Below are positions 26,090 through 37,319 of a stretch of DNA of 64,000 nt, in pieces. Each line of letters begins with the position of its first letter. Positions within the stretch are counted from its first letter, which is position 1. The stretch comes from Pseudoscleropodium purum (Eukaryota > Streptophyta > Bryopsida > Hypnales > Brachytheciaceae), in NCBI GenBank assembly GCA_963969395.1, contig OZ017797.1:28086001-28150000 (forward strand), given 5' to 3'. The notes under the pieces are model-generated. The model was given only the letters and a program-made list of their open reading frames with translations. It had not been told where the DNA came from and searched no databases. The position numbers and the translations under genes were made by a program.

Positions 26090-29000
26090 CTAACCAACAA
26101 GAGACGATATGGCTTGCTCTTCATTGTTGTCGTAGGTAGCCAAGGCCCTCGCGACACAATCACCTGGGAATCCCATTTCCCGAATTCGGTTATAGGAAGG
26201 GCAGAAGTCAAGAATCTGCACAAGACAGAAATACCATCAGAAGAGGTCACCCAATTGGCAACTAAATTTCTTATTTTCCTTTAAAAATCATGAATCTGCA
26301 ATGCTAATCAAAAGTACACACGGCAGTCAAACTTTAGGCCTCTTGATTCTGTCGATTGCAGAGAAGGACCAGTAGAATCAAGGCTACAATATCAAGTAAA
26401 CCATATGGAATCTAAGCCCCATAATGCCCAGAAGGCCCTTTGGGGGCTTCTCAAGTCACAAAACTCAAGTTTAGTGCTATATGATGACAATTCTAGTCAA
26501 TTCATAGAACTGTGACCCCTACTGAAGTTGTTATTCATCTACGGGAATTGTCCAATCCAAAAATAAATAAAAACAAGGGAGATTTAAGGGTTTTAAAAAT
26601 GCGATTTTGAATTTTGAATTGACTAAAACTTACTTTTTACTTCATTTTGGCATAATCTATAAGTCCATCATGACATTTTGTAGAAATATGAAATAAGAAG
26701 ATGAAAATGACCCTAGAAAATGAGAAAAAATGCATGATGTTTCAGGATTAACATGTATCCGATACAGAGTTTCTGAGGGAAACAAAAACAAACAACAGCA
26801 GCCCAAAAGTGATACGATTCTATCCCATCCTACCAAACCAAAGTCATCGCAAGTATCTCATACCATTCATGTTTTCAAAGTCCACCCTATCATTCATCTA
26901 TGCTTCTTAAGACATACTGCAAAACCTTCTACGAAGAGCGTACAGGGCTCTATATTTAAATGCGTTATACAGAGGATTGGTGATAGCTAAGACCCAAGAT
27001 TTTATCCCATTTTCAGCGCATATTGAATAACGTTCATCTATACAATGATAAGGTTAACTCTAATCGAAACATCAAGTAGCAGCAGTGATACGAAAAATAG
27101 TATGAACCTACCTTGGTTTGATCGTTTCCATACGTTTGAAGACCATACTAAATAGCTTCTTTATTGTGGCCCACATCAAGATACTTGGCTACCGTTGCAT
27201 CTTCTACCTGAAAAATGCACACCGTTGTCGTGCTGCAAAATGGCTCAGTATGTAAATATATTATAAAATGTCACGAAAGTTTGTTTTGAAATATAAGTAA
27301 AAATAAATAAATAAAAAAAATAAAAAGATTGATAAAAGGGAGGGGGGGAGATCAGAGGAATGAAGAGGGAAGAGGAAGAACCGTGATAATAAGTACGAAA
27401 CTTGGAGTCTTTGCATTTTCTCGCATATTCAAGGGGGTAGGTGGCGCCAGCTAGTAGTTACTTGCCTAGTTTTCACTAACAGTGCCAAGCCATGTGGCCA
27501 TATGCCCGCTTATACGGGTCTAATGGGTTTCGAACCCGGACCGGTGCTATGGCCCTCGAAGCACTTTACCAACTAAGCTTCCGTGGCTTGGCGATTGATA
27601 ACGCATACAAAAGAGATTTATATCTCTTCCCGATATATGTACATTACATGTTTTTATTTTATTTTTATATTTGAGTGAATTTTATTTTAATAATATGGTA
27701 AATGATGGCATTATTTGAAGAGGCTTCAAGGTGACGCTTTCTCACAACGCAATGTACAAACTATAAAGAGAAGGGTTGCCCAAAGCTTCATCAATTTGGT
27801 GCAGTTCTTTTATACTTTCTTTCAATTTGGAATGAATATGTCGAATTGGAGGGTTTTTTCTAAGTCTTAAGATGAAGAGATTCAATCGGAGCCGGAATTT
27901 GAGTTTTCGTTGTCTCAACTGCCAACTCAATCTCTTCTACCAATGAGTCTTACACCACCGCATGGGAATCTACAGAAGGAAGTTGGGCCTTCTCGACCAC
28001 CAAAACAACCTCGGATCGAACTACATTGGCACGGGAACCTCCAGCGAGATGCTCGGGCGTTGGTAATCTTGTTGCAGGTTGGATGTGTTGAGCCCGGCAG
28101 TCGAGAGGTGACATTTGAAGGGAGCTTTGAAGGGAGCTTTGAAGGCTTGAATGAAGACCAATTCTATTGTTGTCTTAAGCCTATCAAAGGAAGTAGTGGC
28201 CACCAACATTGGTTAGAAGGGCCAGTTAATCCTTTAGCTAAAGCAGATCGTGCTGATTATGTAGCAGTTACTATCCGACGCATCCTCAAGTTTTTGCAGA
28301 TGGAATGATGTTCCTCTTGGAACTCTTTTTTACCTCTTTTAACTCTTTTTGACCTCTTTTAGACATATATTTGAGTTTTAGATTTTTTTATTTTAATATT
28401 TTGGAGTGTTCTCAAATTTCATTTGTTTATTTGAAGTTTGGTGAAAGAAGGGTAGAAATAGTTTACCCTTCTGTTGACTTTAGATGCTTTGTGGGTAAGA
28501 GAATGGGATGGATATGGCTGATCGTGGACTAGGGGGGTTAGCCAATAGTTTTTTAGATGCCCATGTGGCTTAAGTATGGGCTGATGTGGAATTAGAGGGA
28601 GGATAAGGGGTTGGGTTCTCCTTCTTCCTTGGAGTTAAGGCCGGTTTAGACTACGGTCAAGAAGTGCACCGGTCAAGAATTCTAGGAAAATGGAGCAATA
28701 TAATTGGAGCAAATCTTGTTCTTGACCGGAGTGGGTTTACACTCGGCCAACTCTTGTCCAGTGGAGAACTTGAAGTATGGATGAAAAAATGACATGGCAT
28801 CCTAGGTGGCAACACTTTTTGTAAGAGTTCTTGACCGGAGGCCAAGTTTCTTGTCTGGCCTCAACCCCCCAGACAAGAAACTGGACTTCTGGTCAAGAGC
28901 TACTTTCAATAAAATATTGTTTTCCCCGTACGAATCGCAATGCCGTTGCAACTCTCCTCTTATTACAAATTCAAGTATTTCAAACAAATCTTCTCACTCG

Positions 29001-32000
29001 ATCAACGTAGCTCTTCACAAATCCTCAAGTCTCCAAAGTGATCTTGGTGAGTTCAAAAACTTGTGCACATTCCTAGTTAGTTTGGTGTTTGAAAGAAATT
29101 AGGTGTTTTGAACAACTTCCAACTTCGGCGTCTTGTATCTTAGTCATGCAAGGTTCAAATGTTATGAAACTTGTGTTGAAAGTTGCGCAATTTTGTCTAG
29201 TGTTTGTGGTATAAATTTCATAGACATTGAGCAAAAATCGAGTGACTGATTGGGGTTTGATTACAAGGAGGTGTAGTGGGAGGGGAGGTCAAGGTAACCT
29301 CAATGTTTGGCATTTCTATTGTCTTGGATTTTTTGTGTTGGAAGGTCTAATTTCAATTCAATTTGTTGGGAAGTTGTGCATTTGCATATAACTTTGAAAT
29401 TGTTACTAATGTGATGGTGTTGTGTGTATTTCAGAGTTGCTATTTCGTCTCCTTTTGAGATGGCAGGTTTCTTGCAGCTCCCTTTCATTTGCAGCCAAGA
29501 TGAGGATTATGTGGGTAGTGAAAATTTTTTAGCCCCGCGACTCAAAGTGAGAGTGCTTTCAAGCCCTACTTGGAAGAGCCTTCTTCAACTAGTAAATCTT
29601 TGGTTGGAGACATTCAAGCGTGTGACAATGATTTGGATGTTGGAGGGAAGGAAGCTCAAGATGAAGAAGATTGTGAAATTGTTGAGCCTTCAAAGAAAAG
29701 AAGATCTACACCTGTGAAGAAGAAGACTCCAACCAAGAAAAAAAACAAAAAAGAAGAAGTTCAGGAAGAAGACATGGAGGAGAAAAAGAAGAATTGTCCA
29801 GACAGTGATGTTGAGCACCTCATTGCAATTCGAGGTGAAATGCATGGAGAATTTGAGAAGAATGCTAAAAAACAAGGTATGCTTTTCATTTACTACACAA
29901 GCATTATTTGAATATTTAACAATCATTTTGGAATATGAAGTTTAATATCAATTTTCAATTGCATAACTACAATTTCAATAACTTTATATATATTTTTTGG
30001 CATGTAGTTTCTTCATCATAATGAAGCTATATAAATACATCTCAAGTTTTGTATGCATGTGATTCTAAATTTTCACTATCTTAATTTCTTTATGTACTTT
30101 AACAAATTCTTCTTTGCAATTTCTCAAAATTATTTCATTAGTTTTAAAATTATCTTAGAGCATTTCTATTTCTTTCATGTCTTTGAACATTTTCATTTGC
30201 TTCATATCTTTGAAGAATAATTATATTTTTTTGCAAGTGTGGATACATGGATTCGACTTCAAGCACGAATGCTTGCTACAATTCCCGGATTTTCTCGCAC
30301 AGCTGAAGCATGCTGGAAGAAGTTTGAGAACATCTTCAAGTCTTATAAAGATGACAAGCTTGCCAATTCAATCTCTGGAAACAACAAACATGAATGTAAG
30401 TTTTATGACTCCTTGGATCAGTGGTGGCATCAAGCTGGATCTGTTTTAAAACATGTTAGTGCAACTACAGCGGATAATGTAAATGTTGATGCACAAATTG
30501 ATGACGAAGAAGCAGGCTGTGATGCATCTAAAAATTTATCTCATGAAGATGCTTCTCAATCTAAACCTTCATCGCGTCCAAAAAAAACAAAATTCCATGA
30601 TTAAGCTCTAGTTTACTTCGGAAAAATGGTAGACAATGGAGCAGCTATGCTAGAACATTTTGGCAAAACTAATGAGTTGCTAGGGAAGATAGATCAACAA
30701 ATGGAGCATTTGATTGACAAACTCTAGTTCTTTTCTATGTCAAAACTAGAGTCTAGAGGAAATGTTACTTTAGTTGTTTTGGCAAGATGGTCCTTATAGT
30801 AACTCGTTGCCAACATCATGTGAGTTCGCATAGCTTCTTGTAACATGGCTTTCATCCTCTCTTCACGATCTATTCTACTTTCACATCCTATATCTATGTC
30901 TTCAGAAATTGTTGTATCATTTTCCATAGGATCTTGAAATTCAACTTGTACGACTTGTTTTTGCATATTTCTCATTTCTAATATGCTTGCTTCGAGTGCA
31001 TAGAATGTATCTGCATTTTTTAAATCACCAAAACATTCTGCTCGAGTTTTCTTCATATCTTCTTCCGCCGTTCTTGCCCATTCAGAATCAAATTCTTCTC
31101 CATGTATAATGCATAGATTGTGGAGACATAAGCAAGCTGTCACAATATCTGAAATGTTTTCAAGTGGCATATCAATTTTCTTCAATAATATCCTCCATCT
31201 TCCTTTCAAAATGCCAAATGCATGTTCCACAGCCATACGAGTGCTAGATTGAATAAAGTTCCAATGAGCCTTCTCTCTTGATAAGCCTTCTTTTGCTCCC
31301 TTCAAAGGTGAATAGAACCATAGACGCATTGGATATGCAGCATCTCCAATGAATTTGTATGGTAAAAAGGCTCTTGACATAGTTTTCTTTCCAATCTCTG
31401 ATTTTTGAAATAGGGTCCAATCATGTATACTTCCAGCCCATCCAAAATCATAGTCCCAAAATTTGCATTGAGCATCAATTACTCCTTGCAATAATGCTGA
31501 ATAAAATCCTTTTCTACAATAATATGAAGTAGGATCTACTGTTGGAGCAATAATTGGAATATGACTACCATCTATTGCCCCAAGAATATACGGAATTCCA
31601 TGCAAACTTTCAAAGTCTATAGAAATTTGCTTCATCCAATGTAATGTAGGTTTTTGAAAAACCAAAGGTCTCAAAAGCCTTTTCATTCCCTTACAAGTTT
31701 CTCGAACAATGATGGAAGCACTAGCTTTAGACATTCCGTACAAATCGGCAAGTGTTTGCAAAGAATCACCAGAACCCAATCGATGCAAAGTCAAAGAAAT
31801 TCTATCTTTAAGTGGAATGCAACGTCTCAATCTTGTATCCTTCTTGCTCAAAATTGGTGCAAGCAAATTGCACAAATACAAAAATGTAGGTCTACTCACC
31901 CAAACACGGTCCTTGAACATTTTTGCGTTATATAATGCAAGAAGAAATTATGAGGTAAATCCATCCGGTCGTTCATACTTCCATATTGTTCTCTCTTTGC

Positions 32001-35000
32001 TCCCAAATAATAAAAAAGCCATCATCATAATTGCTCCATTGTGTTGATGCATAATAACCTTTTGTATTCCCATAATTGAAACAATCACGTGCTTCAAAAC
32101 CATAAGAATAAATAGAGTAACTAAGATTTTCTCTCTTCTACCTTCCATGATGCTAGATCAAAAGAAATGAGAGGAAAATTTGAAAGGAAGATTGAGTAGA
32201 ACACATCAACTATATAGTGATATGCACTAATTCTCTACACAATGAATATGGGATATGTCTTTGTCCTCTTTGGAAGACTATGACTACGTTTTTAAAACAT
32301 GAAGGCTTTTTCCAATGAACCTCTTTGTACTCAAACACTAATCAGTCACTCGATTTTTGCTCAATGTCTATGAAATTTACAGTACAAACACTAGACAAAA
32401 TTGCGCAACTTTCAACACAAGTCTCATAACATTTGGACCTTTCATGACCAAGATACAAGACGCCAAAGTTGACAGACCTTAAGGTTACTTTCACCTCCCC
32501 TCTCACTAAACCTCTTTGTACTCAAACACCAATCAGTCACTCGATTTTTCCTCAATGTCTATGACATTTATACCACAAAAACTAGACAAAATTTCTCAAC
32601 TTTCAACACAAGTCTCATAACATTTGGACCTTGCATGACTAAGATAAAAGACGCCGAAGTTGACAGACCCTAAGGTTACTTTCACCTCCCTTCTCACTAA
32701 ACCTCTTTGTACTCAAACACCAATCAGTCACTCGATTTTCGCTCATTGTCTATGAAATTTATACCACAAACACTAGACAAAATTTCGCAACTTTCAACAC
32801 AAGTCTCATAACATTTGGACCTTTCATGACCAAGATACAAGACGCCAAAGTTGACAGACCCTAAGGTTATCTTGACCTCCCCTTCCACTAAATCTCCTTG
32901 TACCCAAATATAAACGAATCATTCAAATTTCACTCCCTATTAATAAATTTTGAAACAAAAAAGCAAGATATGAATATGCACCTTTTCCAATAAATTTTGT
33001 TGAAATTAAACCTTGTAAGGACATAAAAAACATCAAAGTTTATTCTAATTCAACAATGCCCATTTATTTTTTAAAAATTCAATTGACTATTATCAATGCA
33101 TATAAATTTAGAGATTCACCAAAACCACTTGAAAAAATAAGAAGTCATACAAAATAGCACACAACAAGAAAAAACTCATCCAAAAGTATAAATTGTTTCA
33201 AGAAGAATTTAGAGAACATTGGAGTTTCTTGACCGCCTTCAATTTTCTTGGAGGTGAAGTTCACCAGTGGACTTCAATTAATGAAGTTGGCCAAAAGAGT
33301 TCTCCGCATGGTGTTTAGACTACAACCGGTCAAGACTTCTTCACATGTTATTTTATCATTTTTTCATCTTGTCCAACATTCTACCGGTTGCTTCAAATAG
33401 TCATGTCTTGGCCAAGACTTCTTGACCGACCGGTGCACTTCTTGACTGACCGGTGCACTTCTTGACTGTAGTCTAAACCGGCCTTTAGTTGTGTGGAGTG
33501 TGTAGTGTGTTCGGGGAGCGATACCTCAGTGTATATTGAAAGTTTTTCAATGAAAATTTGAAGGTTTGTACATCTTGTTATCGTGATTTCAAAATGGTAT
33601 AGCACGCTCTATTTGGACTTGGTATGTAAAAGTTATGAGTGTTGAAGTGAGATAGTATCTACTGCCCACAAGTTTGGAAGATTGAAACTTTGAGGGCTTG
33701 TAAAAACTTTTATATAGTCTTTGAATATGAGATTTGAGTGAGTGGTGTATAAAATTATTATTTTTCTATGAAGATTTAGAAATCTATATTTGGAGTTTGG
33801 ATGTGAAAGTTATGGCTTGGAGAGTAAGAGGGTGAAGAATTGCCACTCGATTTTGAGACTTGGAGGATGCACTGACTTTGACCAAATATGGAGAACAAGT
33901 GATTTGATTTCTGGAGCTAAGATTTGAAAAGAATATGGGTGATGTTGTTAGCTTTCCAGAAAGCTATTACACATTCCATTTGAGCTTGTATGAGATCAAA
34001 ACGCTCTTTGAGGTGATGAAGGGTCAGCTGCTTTGAAGTTTTGTAGGTAGTAACTTTGATTGTGTATAGCAATTAGCTAAATGAGTTTCTGAAGGTGAAA
34101 TGTGGTGTACATATGGTGTGTTTTAGTGGCTTTCCGTGAAGCTATTGCATGTCTCATTCCGAGTTTGTATGAAATTGTAGTGGTGTTTTAAGTTAAAAAG
34201 TTAATTAAAAGTTTAGAAGAGAGTTTGGGTTCGGTTTATACTTAATAAAGGGTTAGAAAAATGATTTCAAAGGGGATAAGGGTATATAGGAGAAGGATAT
34301 GAAGTGGTTAGGGTATATAAGGATAAGGGTATAAGGAATTAAGGCTAATTAGAGGGATTAATTGTCTTAATCAAGGTTATTTATTTTAAGTAAGTTTAAC
34401 TACTCTAATTATAATCAATTAGCTTAATTAAGATTGAATGGAATAATCAAGATTAATCAAGTTAATTAAACACAATTATTTTAATTAACAATTAATTATA
34501 TTAAGTAAGATTAGTTGTTTTAATCAGGATTTAATTAAGGCTTAGTCTAGTTTAAGGATTATAATGTTTTGAGTTAGTTATATAAAACATGTACATTAAC
34601 ATGTTTTATCATATGTATATCAAATTATATTATACAAGTTGAAGATGGGAGGCCTTTTGTATATGTTGGATGAAGACTTTTGATCTTATATAGATTTGAA
34701 CACCAAATCATATGTTCTACAATCTCCCTTTTCCTCTCTAAATTAATTGCAGCCAAGAACCCTGCGTTTTCCCAAGGCAAAGACTCTCAACACGACACCG
34801 TAATATAGTTAAATTCAAATTCACTTAATATCAACTAAAATAGACACAAGATTGCAGTAGCAAAACAAAAAATCAGGGATACTCCAGTAAGACTCAGGAA
34901 ACCACTGTTAACAGTTCAAAACACTAGATGCAGTTTTAAGCAAATAAACGAGTGCCAAACTGATTGACATTTAACCCCTAAGTGCCTAAATGGCCAAGCA

Positions 35001-36538
35001 CGTTTCCAAAGTGGACTTTCTATTTGTAGTTTAGACACTAAAGGGTGAAAATTATTGGCGTTCAAAACCGTTTGCCATCATCACTAAGTTTCCATAACAT
35101 CCTAGAAATAACAAGAGAGCTGACTTGAAAACACAATGGCTTTCAAAGTTTCAAATTGGAACTTCTGTAAACGATCCAACTCCGAGGATTACTATCGACA
35201 TAATGAAATGACTTCTTAACACGGCTCTCAGACAACGCATTCACCAAAGTCTTGCGAGAAGGGTAAAGAAAGAAAACAAGTAGAATACTTGAGAGAGATA
35301 ATTATGATCCCAGAATTGTTTTTGAGGTGGTCAGAATATCCGATCCATTCAAATGGACTTACTTCAGCCAAATTAGCTTCCCCATTGGCTTGGCTGGTCT
35401 GTGCAGTGGAAGCTCTGAGATGAGGATTTCCTTGCAACTCCGCCTCAGCAAGGATGCGACGCTCTAAGTCAAACTCAAACTGAAATGAGCTACGAGGCAC
35501 CTCCCTGCTTTGCATCCTTAATTGAGCCTGGAAAAACGCATTATAGCCATATTAGAGATCATGCACCCAAGTTCTATCATGGAATTTTTTATAAAAATGG
35601 TAGCATAGTACGGTAGAGCAAACTAAACCCGTTCGGGACCTGATCCTGTTTCCTATAAAAATGACCCCCATAATCAAGTCAGCTCATCTATTCATACTCT
35701 TGATTCCATTGATTAGCAAGTGGTGTAATATGACTGGGCTAATTGCATGGTCACTGATCTTTGAAAGGAAAATAGGGTTGTCTATTCTCCCTTCAATATT
35801 GGATTTCAACCACCCACTTCGAATGATTGCATAAGAAATACATACGTAGAAAATTCAGATACAGTTGAAAACTAGACTAAAATCAAATTTGTCTCTTGTA
35901 GTCTCCAAAGCTCTATATACTTATTTCCCAATGGAAGCACACTCCTCCATATTGGTAACAATGTTTAAGGTCATGCAACTAGTATCCTCTACCTTAATCT
36001 CGAGAAGATATGGTCAAGGAACGATGCAAACTTGAAAACTTTAAATTTTTGCAGGGAAAGGAGAAGACAGAGATCGAGATATACATACTGGCGGACCCAC
36101 TCGATACATAGGTTTCATGGTCACTTTGATCGACGTTCCCGATGTTCCCGCTGCAAATCATGTTGTGACCACTCTTAGAAGCGGCAAATGCAGAGGAAAC
36201 TCAATTCCCTGATTTCTAAAACTATGCACAACATCGGATTCTCCATTAATAACAGTGAAGCAAATGAGAGACAAATCCAGTGCAACTTACTTGAGAAATT
36301 AGGTTAATGAAGTATAGAATTCGGAGCCATGCTCACAAGGAAAAGAGGTGATGGACATAAGAGGTGCCTGTGAAGGAGCTTGTCCCATTGACGACGCCTC
36401 TGCAGACTGCCCGACCCGAGGATAATAAGATCCTGCATTGTTGTTGGCTTGCGCATAACCACTCCCTGCCCTACCCTGATATAATGGACCAAAACCACCA
36501 CTCCTTAGCCCACTGCTTCTTCCATAGTCATATTCCAT
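26090..36538 (-). CDS. Plant UBA-like domain protein, five exons, one in-frame stop
   Basis: Joining five exons on the minus strand gives 216 codons: exon 1 36538-36337, exon 2 36150-36089, exon 3 35527-35363, exon 4 27207-27112, exon 5 26215-26090. All junctions are GT-AG and phases agree. Exon 1 is Gly/Ser/Tyr-rich, starting MEYDYGRSS. Exons 2-3 encode IKVTMKPMYR and VPRSSFQFEFDLERRILAEA. Exons 4-5 encode KYLDVGHNKEA, TYGNDQTK, REMGFPGDCVARAL and YDNNEEQAI, the pattern of a UBA-type ubiquitin-binding fold. From memory this is a conserved small plant family annotated as ubiquitin-associated/EF1B-like; its role is not known to me. Codon 163 is TAG (27148-27150), which would cut off the UBA region. 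It may be a real mutation, one C-to-T step from CAG, or an assembly error. Intron 3 is 8,155 bp. Confidence 0.8.
27484..27592 (-). repeat. tRNA-derived, SINE-like element with a closing stem
   Basis: On the minus strand the sequence carries a box-A-like AGCTTAGTTGG (27569-27579) and a box-B-like GGTTCGAAACC (27526-27536), the internal Pol III promoter of tRNA genes. A GTGCT/AGCAC stem occupies the anticodon-arm position with an 11-nt loop, too long for a working tRNA. An added hairpin (CCCG/CGGG) follows the T-arm, and 9-bp ends GCCAAGCCA/TGGCTTGGC close the unit. It is best read as a decayed tRNA or the head of a SINE. Confidence 0.6.
27838..28308 (+). pseudogene. Unknown ORF family, copy A (nonsense at codon 11)
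   Basis: I do not recognise the protein. An ATG at 27838 opens a 157-codon frame ending at 28306-28308, broken by TAA at 27868-27870. Copy B (37447-37905) has CAA there, so a C-to-T change explains the stop. Shared blocks are SQLP, PSRPPKQPR, a WHGN block, LVILLQVGC, GSREVTF/GTREVTF, WLEGPVNPL and a final FLQM. Copy A has a local in-frame duplication of a GSFEG unit. Conservation between diverged copies is mostly in the protein frame, so the family was once coding. It may be an orphan gene or the ORF of a non-autonomous element; the flanks are also repeated. Confidence 0.6.
28635..28637. other. Target-site duplication TTA, left
   Basis: TTA immediately precedes the AGGCCGG terminus and is repeated at 33485-33487. 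A 3-bp TTA/TAA duplication is the hallmark of PIF/Harbinger insertion. Confidence 0.85.
29110..29300 (-). repeat. Harbinger subterminal repeat, left (single inverted copy)
   Basis: Reverse-complement match to the 191-bp unit at 32321-32893, sharing GCGTCTTGTATCTT, GTTGAAAGTTGCGCAATTTT and CGAGTGACTGATT. Such repeats near the ends are typical transposase or ORF1 binding zones; that role is inferred here. Confidence 0.7.
29461..30727 (+). pseudogene. Harbinger ORF1, Myb/SANT (trihelix-like) protein
   Basis: ORF1 proteins of PIF/Harbinger bind element ends and act with the nuclease. Two coding blocks are visible. One (about 29541-29877) is acidic and Lys-rich, ending at a good donor (CAAG then GTATGC). 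The other, from about 30238, has the trihelix spacing WIRLQARM...PGFSRTAEACWKKF and NSISGNNKHECKFYDSLDQWW. The acceptor TTTTTTGCAAG at 30237 joins the blocks one base out of phase, so an indel or a different splice is likely. The start and first exon are uncertain. TAA at 30602-30604 interrupts the frame, which continues for 40 codons (FGKMVDNG..., DQQMEHLIDKL) to TAG at 30725-30727. That TAA is one C-to-T step from CAA. Confidence 0.65.
30724..32148 (-). pseudogene. PIF/Harbinger DDE transposase (nuclease), one in-frame stop
   Basis: The enzyme cuts and joins the element ends. The main frame (31920-30724) encodes 398 residues with the DDE triad in GAIDGSHI (D117), GDAAYP (D193) and VEHAFG (E232), plus a helix-turn-helix-like stretch at 56-72 (LADLYGMSKASAS) and the conserved CRKGFYS and HNLC motifs. 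An upstream block (32148-31951), starting MEGRREKI, lies in the same frame and is separated only by TAA at 31948-31950. It is followed by FLLALYNAK and then the main block. The N-terminal part resembles the usual leader of these proteins, so the ancestral protein was about 475 residues. An internal start at 31920 could still make a shortened protein with the complete triad. Confidence 0.9.
32321..32893 (+). repeat. Harbinger subterminal tandem repeat, three 191-bp copies
   Basis: Three direct copies start at 32321, 32512 and 32703 (each with CTCTTTGTACTCAAACAC), spaced exactly 191 bp. They are inverted relative to the single copy at 29110-29300. Copies differ by a few substitutions only, so the amplification is recent compared with other repeats in the window. 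Confidence 0.85.
33485..33487. other. Target-site duplication TTA, right
   Basis: Matches the left TTA at 28635-28637. Beyond it the repeat copy A sequence resumes (GTTGTGTGG...), which corresponds to the uninterrupted GTTAGTGTGG in copy B near 38182. Confidence 0.85.
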
Positions 36539-36599
36539 GGTGCTCAAACTGTCGTCCTCAACCGCACGCCACTGTCAAAGTCCTCCCAAACCCATCTTG

Positions 36600-37210
36600 T
36601 CTCACTAAGAGAAACCCTAAATCGACAACCACAGAGTTCGCAATACTCAGAAAACCTGGAAATGCCACTCAAATCCTCCACACAGATCCTCTGATCCACT
36701 ACCAACACTTCCAGTTCACCAATCCAAACCTTAGATTGACAACCACAGAGCTCACAACCGCAGAAAACCTGGAAATGCCACTAAAAATCCTCTGATTTTC
36801 TACTGACACTTCCGATTCACCAACCCAAATCCTAAATTGACAACCACGGAGCTCGCAACCTAAAAACCCCCTGGAAACGCCACCAAAATACGTCAATCCC
36901 CTACTGACAACTCCATCACCAATCCAAACCTTAAATTGACTACCACGAAACTCGTAACCTTCCAAAACCTAGAAATGCCACTCAAATCCTCAGATCCACT
37001 ACCAACACTACAAGTTCACCAACCCGAACTTTAAATTGTCCTCGTAATCTTAGAAAACCTGGAAAAGTCTCTCAAATCCTCAAATCTCCTATCGACACTT
37101 CCAATTCACCATTCTAAGCCCTTAATTGACAACCACGGAGCTCGCAGTCTAAAAAAAACCCGGGAAATGACACACAAATCCTCATATCCACTGCCGATAC
37201 TTACGGTTCT
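36600..37210. repeat. Six-copy ~100-bp tandem repeat upstream of the UBA gene
   Basis: The block around GACAACCAC recurs at 36624, 36738, 36839, 36938 (as GACTACCAC), 37038 (degenerate) and 37128, spaced 114, 101, 99, 100 and 90 bp. Other shared blocks are AACCTGGAAATGCCACT, AAATCCTC and TTCACCAA. The array begins about 60 bp before the start codon at 36538, so it forms the leader or core promoter of this minus-strand gene. Confidence 0.85.
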
Positions 37211-37319
37211 TGAATCCAAAAGCATTACTTGTCGGCCACACCGTGCGAGACCACTCCGCAGAAACCCTGAAATACAAAATCCACCGATGTCCTGTTGTAG
37301 ATTTGTATATTAAGTAAAA

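Larger units (their letters stand above)
28638..33484. mobile_element. PIF/Harbinger DNA transposon, nearly complete
   Basis: The 4,847-bp element has inverted ends AGGCCGGTTTAGACTAC and GTAGTCTAAACCGGCCT, extended by GTCAAGAAGTGCACCGGTCA. It is flanked by TTA on both sides and carries the two genes expected of the superfamily: a Myb/SANT (trihelix-like) ORF1 on plus and a DDE nuclease on minus, arranged tail to tail. Subterminal repeats of ~191 bp occur once at the left (inverted) and three times at the right. It sits within repeat copy A, inside intron 3 of the UBA gene. Both genes carry one apparent nonsense codon. Confidence 0.93.
27208..35362 (-). other. 8.2-kb intron 3 of the UBA gene, loaded with elements
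   Basis: The donor GTAAGT follows exon 3 and the acceptor CAG precedes exon 4. Inside lie a tRNA-like element (27484-27592), repeat copy A of the unknown ORF family (about 27720-34000), and a complete PIF/Harbinger element nested in that copy. A TTAATTAA-rich block spans about 34,340-34,520. All are additions to a gene whose exons total only 651 nt. Confidence 0.75.

Noticed and set aside
35228..35515. Reading straight through after exon 3 as the C-terminus of the UBA gene
   Set aside because: A strong GTAAGT donor at 35362 and family-matching exons at 27.2 and 26.2 kb show that the read-through is intron.
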